Positions 35,589-43,910 of a DNA stretch of 62,887 nt are shown piece after piece. The stretch is from Pseudomonadales bacterium (GTDB lineage: Bacteria > Pseudomonadota > Gammaproteobacteria > Pseudomonadales > Pseudohongiellaceae): positions 1 through 62,887 of the forward strand of contig JAJDYJ010000081.1 of NCBI GenBank assembly GCA_022822865.1, read 5' to 3'. The position numbers and the translations under genes were made by a program. Below the pieces are notes generated by a model. The model searched no databases. It was not told where the DNA came from and was given only the letters and a program-made list of their open reading frames with translations. Position 1 is the first letter of the stretch; every line of letters begins with the position of its first letter.

Positions 35589-35809
35589 GAAATTGCGGAT
35601 TATCTGCCTGATACATGGCCGTGATATCAGGCGGTTTCTTCCGCTTTCCAGATTACTTGAATGGCATTCCGCATCCAGAGCGGATTGAATCGGCAGACCG
35701 GGCACGGCCCGGCCAGAAGCCTGGCTGAAGCTGCCGATTCCGCGTATAAGTCGTTCAAAAGCCTTGAAGTTTCCAGTGAGCATGGCTGTCTCTCATATGA
35801 AATTAGGTA

Positions 35810-35845
35810 TATCGTAAAGTATTTTATATCGTAACTTGTATCGTA
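35810..35845. promoter_or_regulatory. three direct TATCGTA repeats
   Basis: TATCGTA occurs at 35810-35816, 35827-35833 and 35839-35845, within otherwise AT-rich DNA about 220 bases upstream of the Calx-beta start codon. Spacings are 17 and 12 bases. Such iterated heptamers look like binding sites of a regulator; the factor is unknown. Confidence 0.4.
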
Positions 35846-36135
35846 TACACCACTATCTACGTGGGATAGTGTAAGTCAATTGTTTTTGGAATGGGAAGTA
35901 TTTTCGAGAAAATTCCCCGTAACGCCGGCGAGGGCCCCTGGGGGCCCCCGGAAGACGATCGGTGTGTTGCGCTCAAAACGATTGTCACGAATTTCAGTGT
36001 AATCCGGAATCGCTGACGTACCGAGGTTCGAAAGGCACATTGATATTAGTGGTATTTGCCCTGTATAAGTCGATAACGTGGTATGTGGGATCAAGGCCGG
36101 AGACAGGCTCGCGCCGGCCATCCGTTACGTTTTCA

Positions 36136-36163
36136 CGACTTCGCTTCGCGCGGAATCGCGGGG
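36136..36163. repeat. partial copy of the dispersed palindromic repeat
   Basis: The segment CGACTTCGCTTCGCGCGGAA and following bases match the right arm of the repeats at 32.9 and 51.2 kb, including the extra CGCTT seen in the 51.2-kb copy. The left arm is missing, so it is a decayed half element. Confidence 0.6.
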
Positions 36164-36234
36164 AAGTAACAGCATTCGCCGCCCGTCCGTCGTATCATTG
36201 CCGGCCACGATGCGTACCCTGTGAGATTTTCCCG

Positions 36235-38004
36235 ATGTCACCCAAATCCCTTGCCGCTTGCTGTCTGATCTGGGTTTGCTGCCTCGCCCCGGTACAGGGG
36301 GCCGAGCCCGAATCGCTTTCCGCCGAGCTTGCGTCCATCGTCGAGGCGTACTTCGAAGCCTCCCTGGAACTCAATCCGCTGCGCGCCACGTATCTCGGCG
36401 ACAGCCGTTACAACGACCGGCTCGCGAACTACCTCGGGGCGGAACACCGGGCCGCCTCGGAAGCGCTTGACCGCGAATATCTCGAACGGATAGAGGCCAT
36501 CGACCCGGAACAGCTTGGCCGCGAGGATCGTCTCACCTTCGAGACTTTCAGGCTCAATCTTGAAAACAATCTCGAAATCGGCGAATTTCCGGAGCATCTG
36601 CTCGCCATCAACCAGTTCTATTCCTTCGCCAATCAGTTCGCACAGCTTGGCAGCGGCGCGAGCGCCCACCCCTTTGCGAACGAACAGGACTACCGGGACT
36701 TCCTCTCACGCATCGACGGCTTCGTCGTACTGACCGACCAGGCCATCGCGAACATGCGGGTCGGACTCGACCGGAACGTGATCCAGCCACGAGTGCTAAT
36801 GGAACGCGTGGTCGGCCAGCTTTCCGCCCTCGACCGGGATTTTCCGGAAAGCGTGTTTTACGGGCCCATCGGGAATCTCCCCGAAGACATGTCCGCCGCG
36901 GTGCGCGAACAGTTGACGGAGGACTTCGCCCAGGCGTACGACGGCAAGCTGCGTCCAGCGTATCAGCGGCTGCACGACTTCATTCGCGATGACTATCTGC
37001 CGCGGGCGAGAGCGAGCGTCGGACTGTTCGAATTGCCTGGCGGCGAAGACTGGTACGCGACCCTGGTCAGGCATACGACCACCACCGACCTGACCCCGGC
37101 CGAAATTCACGAAATCGGTCTGCGCGAAGTGGCTTCGATCCACGAGGAAATGCGCCAGGTCATGGAAGAAGTCGGCTTCGAAGGCGAACTCGACGAGTTC
37201 TTCGATTATCTGAAGACCGAATCGGATTTTTACTACGACGAACCCGAACAATTGATCGAAGGCTACCGGGCCATGTCGGATCATGTGCAAAACCTGGCGC
37301 CGAGGCTGTTCGAAACATTTCCGAGATCGGAGTTCGAAGTGCGCGCCGTGGAAGCCTTCCGCGAAGCTTCGGCGGCCGACGGTTCCTACCAGTCGGGAAC
37401 GCCCGACGGTTCCAGGCCCAGCATTTTCTTCGCCAATACCTATGACGTGGGCTCGCGTCCCAAGTGGGAAATGGAGTCCTTGTTCCTGCACGAGGCGATT
37501 CCGGGACATCACTACCAGATTTCCCTGCAACGCGAACTCGAGGATCTGCCGAGCGTCAGGCGTTTCGGCGGCTATACGGCGTACGTTGAAGGCTGGGGAC
37601 TATACGCCGAGTCGATCGGCAAGGAATTGGGTCTTTACACCGACCCGTACCAGTACTTCGGCGCGCTCAACGCCGAACTCTGGCGCGCCATTCGCCTGGT
37701 GGTCGACACTGGCCTGCACGCCTATGGCTGGACCCGACAGGATGTGCTCGACTACATGTTCGAAAACTCCGCTTCGGGAGAAGCCAGCGCCGTCAGCGAG
37801 GCCGAACGCTATATCGCCATTCCTTCCCAGGCGCTTGCCTACAAGATCGGCGAGCTCAAGATCAGGGAACTGCGGACCCGGGCGGAAGCCGCGCTCGGCG
37901 AAGACTTCGATGTGCGTGAGTTTCATACCCAGGTGCTCATGGACGGCGCCCTGCCGCTGAGCCTGCTCGAAGCCAAGATCGACGCCTGGATCGAATCCAG
38001 GTGA
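36235..38004 (+). CDS. DUF885 family exported metallohydrolase
   Basis: A 589-residue exported protein with a signal peptide (MSPKSLAACCLIWVCCLAPVQGAEPE). It matches DUF885 (PF05960), a gluzincin-like family of putative carboxypeptidases/dipeptidases. The zinc motif is LFLHEAIPGHHYQISLQ near residue 420 (HExxxGHH), with 'YVEGWGLYAESIGKELGLY' about 30 residues later providing the third ligand Glu region. The long N-terminal helical region (residues 30-380) is complete, and total length is normal (about 590-600). ATG 36235 gives the signal peptide; the upstream open frame is intergenic. It begins a + strand run of secreted hydrolase, secreted peptidase and ABC exporter genes, with 38 bases to the next start. 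Confidence 0.92.
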   Translation: MSPKSLAACCLIWVCCLAPVQGAEPESLSAELASIVEAYFEASLELNPLRATYLGDSRYNDRLANYLGAEHRAASEALDREYLERIEAIDPEQLGREDRLTFETFRLNLENNLEIGEFPEHLLAINQFYSFANQFAQLGSGASAHPFANEQDYRDFLSRIDGFVVLTDQAIANMRVGLDRNVIQPRVLMERVVGQLSALDRDFPESVFYGPIGNLPEDMSAAVREQLTEDFAQAYDGKLRPAYQRLHDFIRDDYLPRARASVGLFELPGGEDWYATLVRHTTTTDLTPAEIHEIGLREVASIHEEMRQVMEEVGFEGELDEFFDYLKTESDFYYDEPEQLIEGYRAMSDHVQNLAPRLFETFPRSEFEVRAVEAFREASAADGSYQSGTPDGSRPSIFFANTYDVGSRPKWEMESLFLHEAIPGHHYQISLQRELEDLPSVRRFGGYTAYVEGWGLYAESIGKELGLYTDPYQYFGALNAELWRAIRLVVDTGLHAYGWTRQDVLDYMFENSASGEASAVSEAERYIAIPSQALAYKIGELKIRELRTRAEAALGEDFDVREFHTQVLMDGALPLSLLEAKIDAWIESR

Positions 38005-38042
38005 ATCGTCAACGCAGCGCCTCGCCAAATTCAGGGCCGACC

Positions 38043-39494
38043 ATGATTCGATGCATCTTGCCATTGCTGGCGCTGCTTTTTTCGACTGGCGCGACAGCCC
38101 AGTCCGTCGAGTTCGAGGACTGCCGAATCAGCGCAGGTCCCGGCATGCCGAGCATGCAGGCGCGCTGTGCAAGGATTGCCCGCCCGCTCGACCCATCCGG
38201 CGCGGTGGACGGAGAAATCGAACTGCGGGTCGCCGTTGTACCGGCGCTCGATCTCACGCCCGAACCCGACCCGCTTGTACCCATCGCAGGCGGCCCCGGC
38301 CAGGGCTCCGTGCAGTTCTATGCGACTTTTGCCGGTGCTTTCGAACGCGTGCGGCGCGACCGCGACATTCTGCTCGTCGATCAACGCGGCACCGGGCAGT
38401 CGGCGACGATGGATTGCGAGTTCGATGACGACATCGTCGAAGGACAGTATTCGACCGAACAGACGATCGAATACATGCGGATGTGCCTCGATCAACTGCC
38501 CCACGATCCACGCTTTTTTACCACGAGTGTCGCGGTGCGGGATCTCGAAGCCGTCCGCGAGGCGCTCGGCTATACGCAACTGAATCTGTACGGCGTTTCC
38601 TACGGCTCGCGCGTCGCTCAGCACTTCGCCCGGCAATACCCGGAGTCGACCCGCACCATTACCGTCGATGGAGTAGCGGCGCCGCAAAAGGCGCTTGGCC
38701 CTGAAATCGCGACCGAGAGTCAGAAAGCCGTGGACGATATTCTGGCGCGCTGTGTCGAAGACGCCGAATGCGGCGAACGCTTCCCGGAAATCGACGAGAC
38801 TTTTCAGCGCGTGGTGCAAACGCTGACCGATGCGCCCGTCGAGATCGAAGTCCCGCATCCCAGCCACGGCCGGCCCGAGACGATGACTTTCGGCCGCAAC
38901 GAGTTCGCGGGCGCGATTCGCCTGCTGGCCTATAGCCCGTATTCGATCGCGCTGATTCCGCTGCTCGTGTCCGAGGCGGGCGAACAACGCTACGCGCCGC
39001 TCGCGGCGCAATTCCTGATGACCACGATTTCGCTCATGGACACCCTGTCGCTTGGCATGCACAACAGTGTCATGTGTACCGAAGACGTGCCGTTCTACGA
39101 CTCTGGAGCGATCGATTACGAGTCGCTGAACGCCAGTTACATGGGACCGCTGCAACTCGAGGCGCTCGAAGCGATCTGTTCGATCTGGCCCGCCGGCCCG
39201 ATCGACGACGAGTTCAAGGCGCCGCTGGCAACGGCTCTTCCGGTATTGCTGCTTTCGGGAACGGCCGATCCGATCACGCCGCCGGCCTGGGCCACGCTCG
39301 CCATGGAGGAAATGGAAAACGCGACTCACCTTGTCGGCGAGCACCAGGGCCACGGCCAGATCAACGTCGGCTGCGTGCCCCGGATCGTCGCCGATTTCAT
39401 CGAAACCGCCGACCTCTCTTCGCTCGATACACAGTGCATGGAACGCAGTTTCGTGATGCCATTCTTTCTCGACTTTTCAGGCCCGGCCCAATGA
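38043..39494 (+). CDS. exported alpha/beta hydrolase, tripeptidyl-peptidase-like
   Basis: A 483-residue exported serine hydrolase. Signal peptide MIRCILPLLALLFSTGATAQ. Oxyanion-side motif 'PLVPIAGGPGQGSVQFYATF' (GGPGQG) near residue 88, then 'ILLVDQRGTGQSATMDC'. The nucleophile elbow is NLYGVSYGSRVAQHFA near residue 185 (G-V-S-Y-G), the Asp in LLLSGTADPITPPAWA near 405, the His in GEHQGHGQINVGC near 435. This is the TAP-like (PF08386) C-terminal arrangement of proline- or tripeptidyl-aminopeptidases. Paired cysteines suggest disulphides in the periplasm. Its stop codon overlaps the ABC ATPase start (ATGA), so peptidase and exporter are translationally coupled, an arrangement seen with NatAB-like exporters. 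Confidence 0.92.
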   Translation: MIRCILPLLALLFSTGATAQSVEFEDCRISAGPGMPSMQARCARIARPLDPSGAVDGEIELRVAVVPALDLTPEPDPLVPIAGGPGQGSVQFYATFAGAFERVRRDRDILLVDQRGTGQSATMDCEFDDDIVEGQYSTEQTIEYMRMCLDQLPHDPRFFTTSVAVRDLEAVREALGYTQLNLYGVSYGSRVAQHFARQYPESTRTITVDGVAAPQKALGPEIATESQKAVDDILARCVEDAECGERFPEIDETFQRVVQTLTDAPVEIEVPHPSHGRPETMTFGRNEFAGAIRLLAYSPYSIALIPLLVSEAGEQRYAPLAAQFLMTTISLMDTLSLGMHNSVMCTEDVPFYDSGAIDYESLNASYMGPLQLEALEAICSIWPAGPIDDEFKAPLATALPVLLLSGTADPITPPAWATLAMEEMENATHLVGEHQGHGQINVGCVPRIVADFIETADLSSLDTQCMERSFVMPFFLDFSGPAQ

Positions 39495-40219
39495 TCCGGG
39501 TCGAAGGCATCCACAAGTCCTTCGGCGAGGTGCATGCCGTGCGCGGCGTAAGCTTCGACGCCGGGGACGGCAAGATTACGGGGCTGCTCGGCCCGAACGG
39601 CGCCGGCAAGTCAACTACGCTGCGCGTGCTGTGTACCCTGTTGAAGCCCGACCGGGGCACGGCGACCATAGACGGCGCCGATGTGGTTGCGGACAGTCTT
39701 GCAGCGCGACAGAAGATCGGCTCGCTGCCGCATGAGTCGGGCCTGTATCCGCGCCTGACGGCGCGAGAGAACATCGCCTATTACGCCCGGCTATGCGGTC
39801 TGGATCGTGACCGCGTCGAAGACCGGGTTGACGAGATCGTCAAGACGCTCGAAATCGGCGAATTCGCCGATCGCCGCAGCAAGGGATTTTCCCATGGGCA
39901 GCGCACCAAGGTCGCGCTCGGCCGGGCGCTGGTGCACGATCCGCAAAATCTTCTTCTCGACGAGCCGACCACCGGCCTCGACGTCATGGCCACCCGCAGC
40001 CTGCGCGAGCTGATCCTGAAGCTGAAAGACGAGGGCCGCTGTGTGCTTTTCTCGAGTCATGTAATGCAGGAGGTCGCCGCCCTGTGCGACGACATCTGCA
40101 TCATGGCCGCCGGCAAGATCGCGATTCACGACTCGATGGACGGCATTCGTCAACGCACCGGGTGCGACGATCTCGAAGAAGCCTTTCTCGCCGCCCTCGC
40201 CATGGTGGAAGTCGATTGA
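39491..40219 (+). CDS. ABC transporter ATP-binding protein, NatA-like
   Basis: A 242-residue ATPase. Walker A GPNGAGKSTT near residue 38, Walker B NLLLDEPTTGLDVMATR near 158, and the H-loop SSHVMQEV near 190. The ABC signature is FSHGQRTKVALGRAL near 137, with SHGQ in place of the common SGGQ, as in NatA/CcmA-type exporter ATPases. The ATG at 39491 overlaps the preceding hydrolase stop by four bases, and its own stop overlaps the permease start by one (TGATG). The exporter moves an unknown compound; NatAB relatives export sodium, others drugs or peptides. Confidence 0.93.
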   Translation: MIRVEGIHKSFGEVHAVRGVSFDAGDGKITGLLGPNGAGKSTTLRVLCTLLKPDRGTATIDGADVVADSLAARQKIGSLPHESGLYPRLTARENIAYYARLCGLDRDRVEDRVDEIVKTLEIGEFADRRSKGFSHGQRTKVALGRALVHDPQNLLLDEPTTGLDVMATRSLRELILKLKDEGRCVLFSSHVMQEVAALCDDICIMAAGKIAIHDSMDGIRQRTGCDDLEEAFLAALAMVEVD

Positions 40220-41394
40220 TGGACACCTTTTTCCATGTCTTCCGCAAGGAAGTCGTCGACAACATTCGGGACCGTCGTTCGCTGCTGACAGTAGCGGCCA
40301 TGGTGGCCATGTTTCCCGTGCTGATGGCATCGCTGTTCGGCTTTCAGATTGAACGCTCGTTCGACACCGAAACCGATTTGATCTCGCTGCCGGTAATCGG
40401 CGCCCAGCATGCGCCAAACCTGATGCGCTACCTGGATAGCAACCAGATCGACATCGTCGCAGGCCCGGCCGATGCCGACGCCGCCGTGACGGCGGTGGAG
40501 ACGGGCGATCTCGATGTGGTGCTGCGAATCCCCGAGAACTTCGGCGAACAACTCGCCGACACGATCCCCGCCAAGGTGGAACTTTATCTGGACCAGGCAA
40601 ATACCGCGATAGCCGCCGATGTGGGCCGGGTCCGCGATGCGCTCTTCGGTTACAACCAGATTCTCGCCGGCATCAGGCTGTCGGCGCGGGGGGTCAATCC
40701 GGCGCTGGTGCGACCGCTCAATATCGATACCATCGACGTTTCCACTCCCAGCGGACGCTCTGTCATCGTGCTGGGGATGATGAGCTATTTCCTGCTCTTC
40801 TCGCTACTGATGGGCGGCATGTATTTCGCAATTGACGCTACCGCCGGAGAGCGCGAACGGGGCTCGCTCGAACCCCTGCTATCCCTGCCGGTGGCCCGCG
40901 CTCATTTGATACTCGGCAAGCTCGCCGCCTGCGGTGCATTCATGGCGTTCTCCCTGTTGTTGAGCCAGTTGTCGTGGTTTGTAGCGCTGAATTTCATGCC
41001 GCTCGAACAAATCGGCATGACGCCGAACTTCAATTTGCCGGTGATTCTCGCCGCATTCCTCTTGTTCTGCCCGATGCTCCTGATCGGCGCTTCGCTGATG
41101 ACACTGGTTGCCTCCATTACCAGGACCTACAAGGAAGCCCAGACCTGGCTGGGCTTTGTGATCCTGGCGCCGACCATGCCGATTCTGATCGTCAGCTTCC
41201 TGAATCTTCGTCCCCGACTTGAGTTCATGTTCGTGCCCTCCCTGAGCCAGCACCTGATCCTCGTCGACATGATCAGCAACGAGCCGATAAGCGCCTTGAA
41301 CATCGCCGTTTCGGCCGCCAGCACGCTCGCCGTCGGAGCGATCCTCACCTGGGCCTGCGTGCGACTCTACCGCCGCGAGGCGCTGCTGGGCTGA
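40219..41394 (+). CDS. ABC-2 type exporter permease, NatB-like
   Basis: A 391-residue inner-membrane permease. The N-terminal helix (residues 23-42, LLTVAAMVAMFPVLMASLFG) is followed by a ~140-residue periplasmic domain ('ISLPVIGAQHAPNLMRYLDS', 'AAVTAVETGDLDVVLRIPEN') characteristic of ABC-2/NatB permeases. Then five C-terminal helices: 'VIVLGMMSYFLLFSLLMGGM', 'GAFMAFSLLLSQLSWFVALN', 'VILAAFLLFCPMLLIGASLM', 'TWLGFVILAPTMPILIVSF' and the last near 365-385. The signature E-R-E-R-G-S-L-E-P-L-L occurs near residue 213. It pairs with the ATPase just upstream. A T6 run follows the stop (41399-41405), but without a clear hairpin. Confidence 0.92.
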   Translation: MDTFFHVFRKEVVDNIRDRRSLLTVAAMVAMFPVLMASLFGFQIERSFDTETDLISLPVIGAQHAPNLMRYLDSNQIDIVAGPADADAAVTAVETGDLDVVLRIPENFGEQLADTIPAKVELYLDQANTAIAADVGRVRDALFGYNQILAGIRLSARGVNPALVRPLNIDTIDVSTPSGRSVIVLGMMSYFLLFSLLMGGMYFAIDATAGERERGSLEPLLSLPVARAHLILGKLAACGAFMAFSLLLSQLSWFVALNFMPLEQIGMTPNFNLPVILAAFLLFCPMLLIGASLMTLVASITRTYKEAQTWLGFVILAPTMPILIVSFLNLRPRLEFMFVPSLSQHLILVDMISNEPISALNIAVSAASTLAVGAILTWACVRLYRREALLG

Positions 41395-41466
41395 AACCTT
41401 TTTTGATTTGCCAGTACTCGCGATGTTTTCCGGGTTTGCCCGGACCAGAGAAATTCAGTCCAAAAA

Positions 41467-41496
41467 TTGGTCGCTTGATACAGTGTGGACTACAAT
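41467..41496 (+). promoter_or_regulatory. candidate promoter of the ImmA/IrrE cassette
   Basis: TTGGTC (41467-41472), 18-base spacer, TACAAT (41491-41496, 5 of 6). It would place the transcript start about 50 bases ahead of ATG 41554. Confidence 0.4.
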
Positions 41497-41553
41497 TCCC
41501 CTGCGAACCGGGACAGGCATGGGAAGTGGCGCGGGGAAAGCTTGCAGCGAGGC

Positions 41554-41934
41554 ATGATCGATACGATGACGGCGGAGACCAAAAGGATTTATGAAGCGAG
41601 TCCCAGGCACTGCGAACCGATTACGGCGCAAAACCCCGGCGTGAAGTGTCCCAAATGGAGTGTCGAAATCGCCCAGGAGTTGCTCGATTCGGCTTGTCTC
41701 GTAGGCAGAAAACTACAGGCTACGCGGGACGGGATAGGATTCGTGGGAATGAGGACTCGCTCCTCGGGCGATATGGAAATCTGGCACGGCTATCCCGAGG
41801 CATGGGATAAGATGGATCATAAATTGAAGATAAAGTGGCTGGAAGAGGGATTGATAAGCAAAAAGGACCTCAGAACGTACCGTACGCGTGAAAACGTCAG
41901 GGATGCTTTTGGGGGACGAAAGGTTGGCAAGTAA
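41554..41934 (+). CDS. hypothetical protein, first gene of ImmA/IrrE cassette
   Basis: About 126 residues, rich in Lys/Arg, with no signal or membrane segment. The start is uncertain: ATG 41554 or 41566, both behind GAGG at 41549-41552. Visible blocks: 'PGVKCPKWSVEIAQELLDSA', 'CLVGRKLQATRDGIGFVGMR', 'DMEIWHGYPEAWDKMDHKLK', 'IKWLEEGLISKKDLRTYRT'. The single-domain basic character and the WHGYPEAWDKM segment, reminiscent of nuclease-toxin domains found in polymorphic toxins, allow a nucleic-acid-binding or toxin role, but I do not recognise the family. It ends four bases before the metallopeptidase gene, so the two form a transcriptional unit. Confidence 0.68.
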   Translation: MIDTMTAETKRIYEASPRHCEPITAQNPGVKCPKWSVEIAQELLDSACLVGRKLQATRDGIGFVGMRTRSSGDMEIWHGYPEAWDKMDHKLKIKWLEEGLISKKDLRTYRTRENVRDAFGGRKVGK

Positions 41935-41938
41935 CGCA

Positions 41939-43432
41939 ATGATAAATTTCGAGACTTTCGGCGACAAGGCGGACTTTGCCCTGGAGTTCGCCCTGCTTTC
42001 CGATTCGATTGCCGCAGAACCGGAAGAAAGCAAAGGTTCATGGGGAGCTTGGCGGCTTTGGGTTGCGGGCGTGAACCTGTGCGATATTCGGCTACAAGGC
42101 GCCGATGGATATACTTCAGCGGTTCAGGAGGTGCGCTGGTTTCTGGCCCCGGTATTCAGGTGGCTTGTCGATAACTGGATGCCGCTGCTTCACGAAAAAC
42201 GATTGCCGCAAGAAGGCACTGTAGTTGATAGACGGTCGTGTTCGGCGCGGGACGCGTATCTTGCAACGCTGGAAAGCGCCGGCGATGACCCAGCCAGATT
42301 TTATCCGTGGCAGGAATGGGCCGGACGACATTCGCTGCGAAGCGCTTCGGAAGGAGGCATCGTACCGGATGTTTTCTTCCAACGCATGGAAGATGAGATC
42401 GAGATATCGTGGGGCAACCGCATTCAACCTGGCGCCGAAGCCGCCATGTTCATGGCCGAAAGTGGCGTGGCCCGCGCTTCCGTGGATTGTGTCGCCGATG
42501 CGCTGGCATCGGCGATCGATTGGTTTTTGGTACCGAATGATTCCGTTGTGTTCGATTGGAAGTCTGAGCTAACGGACTCCTGGACAAAGATAAAGGCCGG
42601 TCCCATCGGCAAATCCGCTGTGTCCTGGTATCTCGATTCAAACCCGAAACCCGGGCCGCTGACGAAAACAATCCTCAGCGTACTGGAAAAACTGAAAAAT
42701 CCGCCTCAGCCCCAAGAATCGCCCTGGCTGGGAACTCTTTCACCGGAAGTAGCGATGTTTGGCGATCTGTCTCCAAAAATCACAAATCCCGCGGCGGCGA
42801 AACTTCTGGCGGAGTACTTCAAAGCGCGCTCCGAAACTGGAGACTCGGACACGCTCAAAAGCCTGGTATCCGAACAGCCGGCATGGGTGCATTCATCACC
42901 TTGGCACAATGGCTATGCGCTGGCGCTTGAAGTTCTTGATAAGATCGATCCGGCGCCAAAAGCCAGCGAGAGTCGAATTGAAACCATGCTGGAGAACCTC
43001 GGCGTTCGAGTCAGGGAAGTCAAATTGGGGAGGCATGGTCCCAGAGGCGTTGCACTGGCTGGAGCCAGTTTGAAACCCACAATCCTGGTAAATCTGGATC
43101 ACTTGAAAAACGAACATAGAGGCAAACGTTTCACTATGGCTCATGAGTTGTGCCATATCCTCTTTGATCGAACTTCAGCGCGACCGTTAACGCACACGAG
43201 CACTCCGTGGGCCTCGCCTACCGTTGAACAAAGAGCGAATGCCTTCGCAGCCATGTTTCTTATGCCACTGAATCGCGCCAAGTTGTCACCAAATACGCGC
43301 CGGTCTGATCTCAAGAACGAAATTGGCAAGTTGGCAGACAGATTGAAGGTCAGCCGCGCAGCTCTGCGACAGCATCTAGCGAATATTCATGAGATCAGTC
43401 AAGAAGAACTCGAATTTGTTTCGCCCTATTGA
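41939..43432 (+). CDS. ImmA/IrrE-family metalloendopeptidase with large N-terminal region
   Basis: A 497-residue soluble protein. The zinc site is 'KRFTMAHELCHILFDRTSAR' near residue 398 (HExxH), with the downstream E in 'TVEQRANAFAAMFLMPLNRA' near 430, exactly the ImmA/IrrE (DUF955) arrangement. A winged-helix-like end 'IGKLADRLKVSRAALRQHLA' follows. The N-terminal ~330 residues are less common: 'SKGSWGAWRLWVAGVNLCDI', 'VRWFLAPVFRWLVDNWMPLL', HEKRLP, a pattern I know from long ImmA/IrrE proteins in accessory regions. IrrE/ImmA proteases cleave repressors after stress. ATG 41939 lies just after the upstream stop; an earlier ATG at 41903 would overlap that gene. Paired with the small basic protein it suggests a stress- or phage-responsive switch. 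Confidence 0.86.
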   Translation: MINFETFGDKADFALEFALLSDSIAAEPEESKGSWGAWRLWVAGVNLCDIRLQGADGYTSAVQEVRWFLAPVFRWLVDNWMPLLHEKRLPQEGTVVDRRSCSARDAYLATLESAGDDPARFYPWQEWAGRHSLRSASEGGIVPDVFFQRMEDEIEISWGNRIQPGAEAAMFMAESGVARASVDCVADALASAIDWFLVPNDSVVFDWKSELTDSWTKIKAGPIGKSAVSWYLDSNPKPGPLTKTILSVLEKLKNPPQPQESPWLGTLSPEVAMFGDLSPKITNPAAAKLLAEYFKARSETGDSDTLKSLVSEQPAWVHSSPWHNGYALALEVLDKIDPAPKASESRIETMLENLGVRVREVKLGRHGPRGVALAGASLKPTILVNLDHLKNEHRGKRFTMAHELCHILFDRTSARPLTHTSTPWASPTVEQRANAFAAMFLMPLNRAKLSPNTRRSDLKNEIGKLADRLKVSRAALRQHLANIHEISQEELEFVSPY

Positions 43433-43466
43433 TAGACACTCAATGGCGACGATTCCAAGTGAAACG

Positions 43467-43874
43467 TCAAGGTTGCACCGGGGTCAGCTCGATTGCGTTG
43501 GATTGCGACCCGTCTCCGCCGAACATGGATACCAACTGATCGCTCCAGGTATATTTTTGCCGCATCAATTGATTGATTATGTCCAGACTATCGTTGCGGA
43601 GTTGATATGTGTAGGTCATTGCCTCGCCATTGCGCGTAAGGCTGATCGACTCGCTGGCCCGAAGCCGGGTAAACCATCCGCTGCCCGAATCGCCTCGCAA
43701 GTAGGGATGGCCGTCATGGTCGACGATCCACAATCTCGTGGTTACTTGTTCGCCCTCGTCATTCAGCGTGTGCAACTCGACAACTTCGACACGTTCCGAC
43801 GCGGCGTACTGAAATGCGCCGAAAGCCACGACCAGGGCCAGCAGGCCTCCTGATATCCAGAACAAGATTTTCAT
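43467..43874 (-). CDS. small membrane-anchored protein, possible split-barrel (nitroreductase-like) fold
   Basis: A 135-residue protein. ATG 43874 follows GGAG with 7-base spacing. Residues 1-24 (MKILFWISGGLLALVVAFGA) are an uncleaved signal anchor. The soluble part, 'VVELHTLNDEGEQVTTRLWI', 'VDHDGHPYLRGDSGSGWFTR', then ISLTRNGEAMTYTYQ, resembles the flavin/deazaflavin-binding split-barrel family related to DUF2255 (pattern 'T.G..V.T.LWVV.DGG..Y.R...G.W...L'). Cofactor use cannot be judged. It lies 36 bases after the end of the M16-like gene and shares its strand, so may be the last gene of the gcv transcript. It converges on the ImmA/IrrE gene. Confidence 0.7.
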   Translation of the reverse strand: MKILFWISGGLLALVVAFGAFQYAASERVEVVELHTLNDEGEQVTTRLWIVDHDGHPYLRGDSGSGWFTRLRASESISLTRNGEAMTYTYQLRNDSLDIINQLMRQKYTWSDQLVSMFGGDGSQSNAIELTPVQP

Positions 43875-43910
43875 GGCGATTCTCCAGGCCGCCTGCAATT
43901 CAAGCAGAGT

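Larger units (their letters stand above)
35589..36234. other. 646-bp intergenic region with promoter-like AT-rich core
   Basis: No credible gene. The divergent neighbours are the Calx-beta gene (minus) and the DUF885 hydrolase (plus). An AT-rich stretch at 35800-35850 carries three TATCGTA repeats and is the likely promoter zone. A degenerate piece of the dispersed palindromic repeat lies at 36136-36163. The 81-codon minus-strand frame at 35876-36121 has no recognisable content and no ribosome site. Confidence 0.6.

Noticed and set aside
35876-36121. Small minus-strand gene of 81 codons
   Set aside because: No ribosome site, no hydrophobic or domain pattern, and it lies in divergent promoter DNA.
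41399-41440. Terminator after the ABC-2 permease (T6 run, then CCGGG-TTTG-CCCGG)
   Set aside because: The hairpin follows the T-run instead of preceding it, so it does not fit a rho-independent terminator on the + strand.
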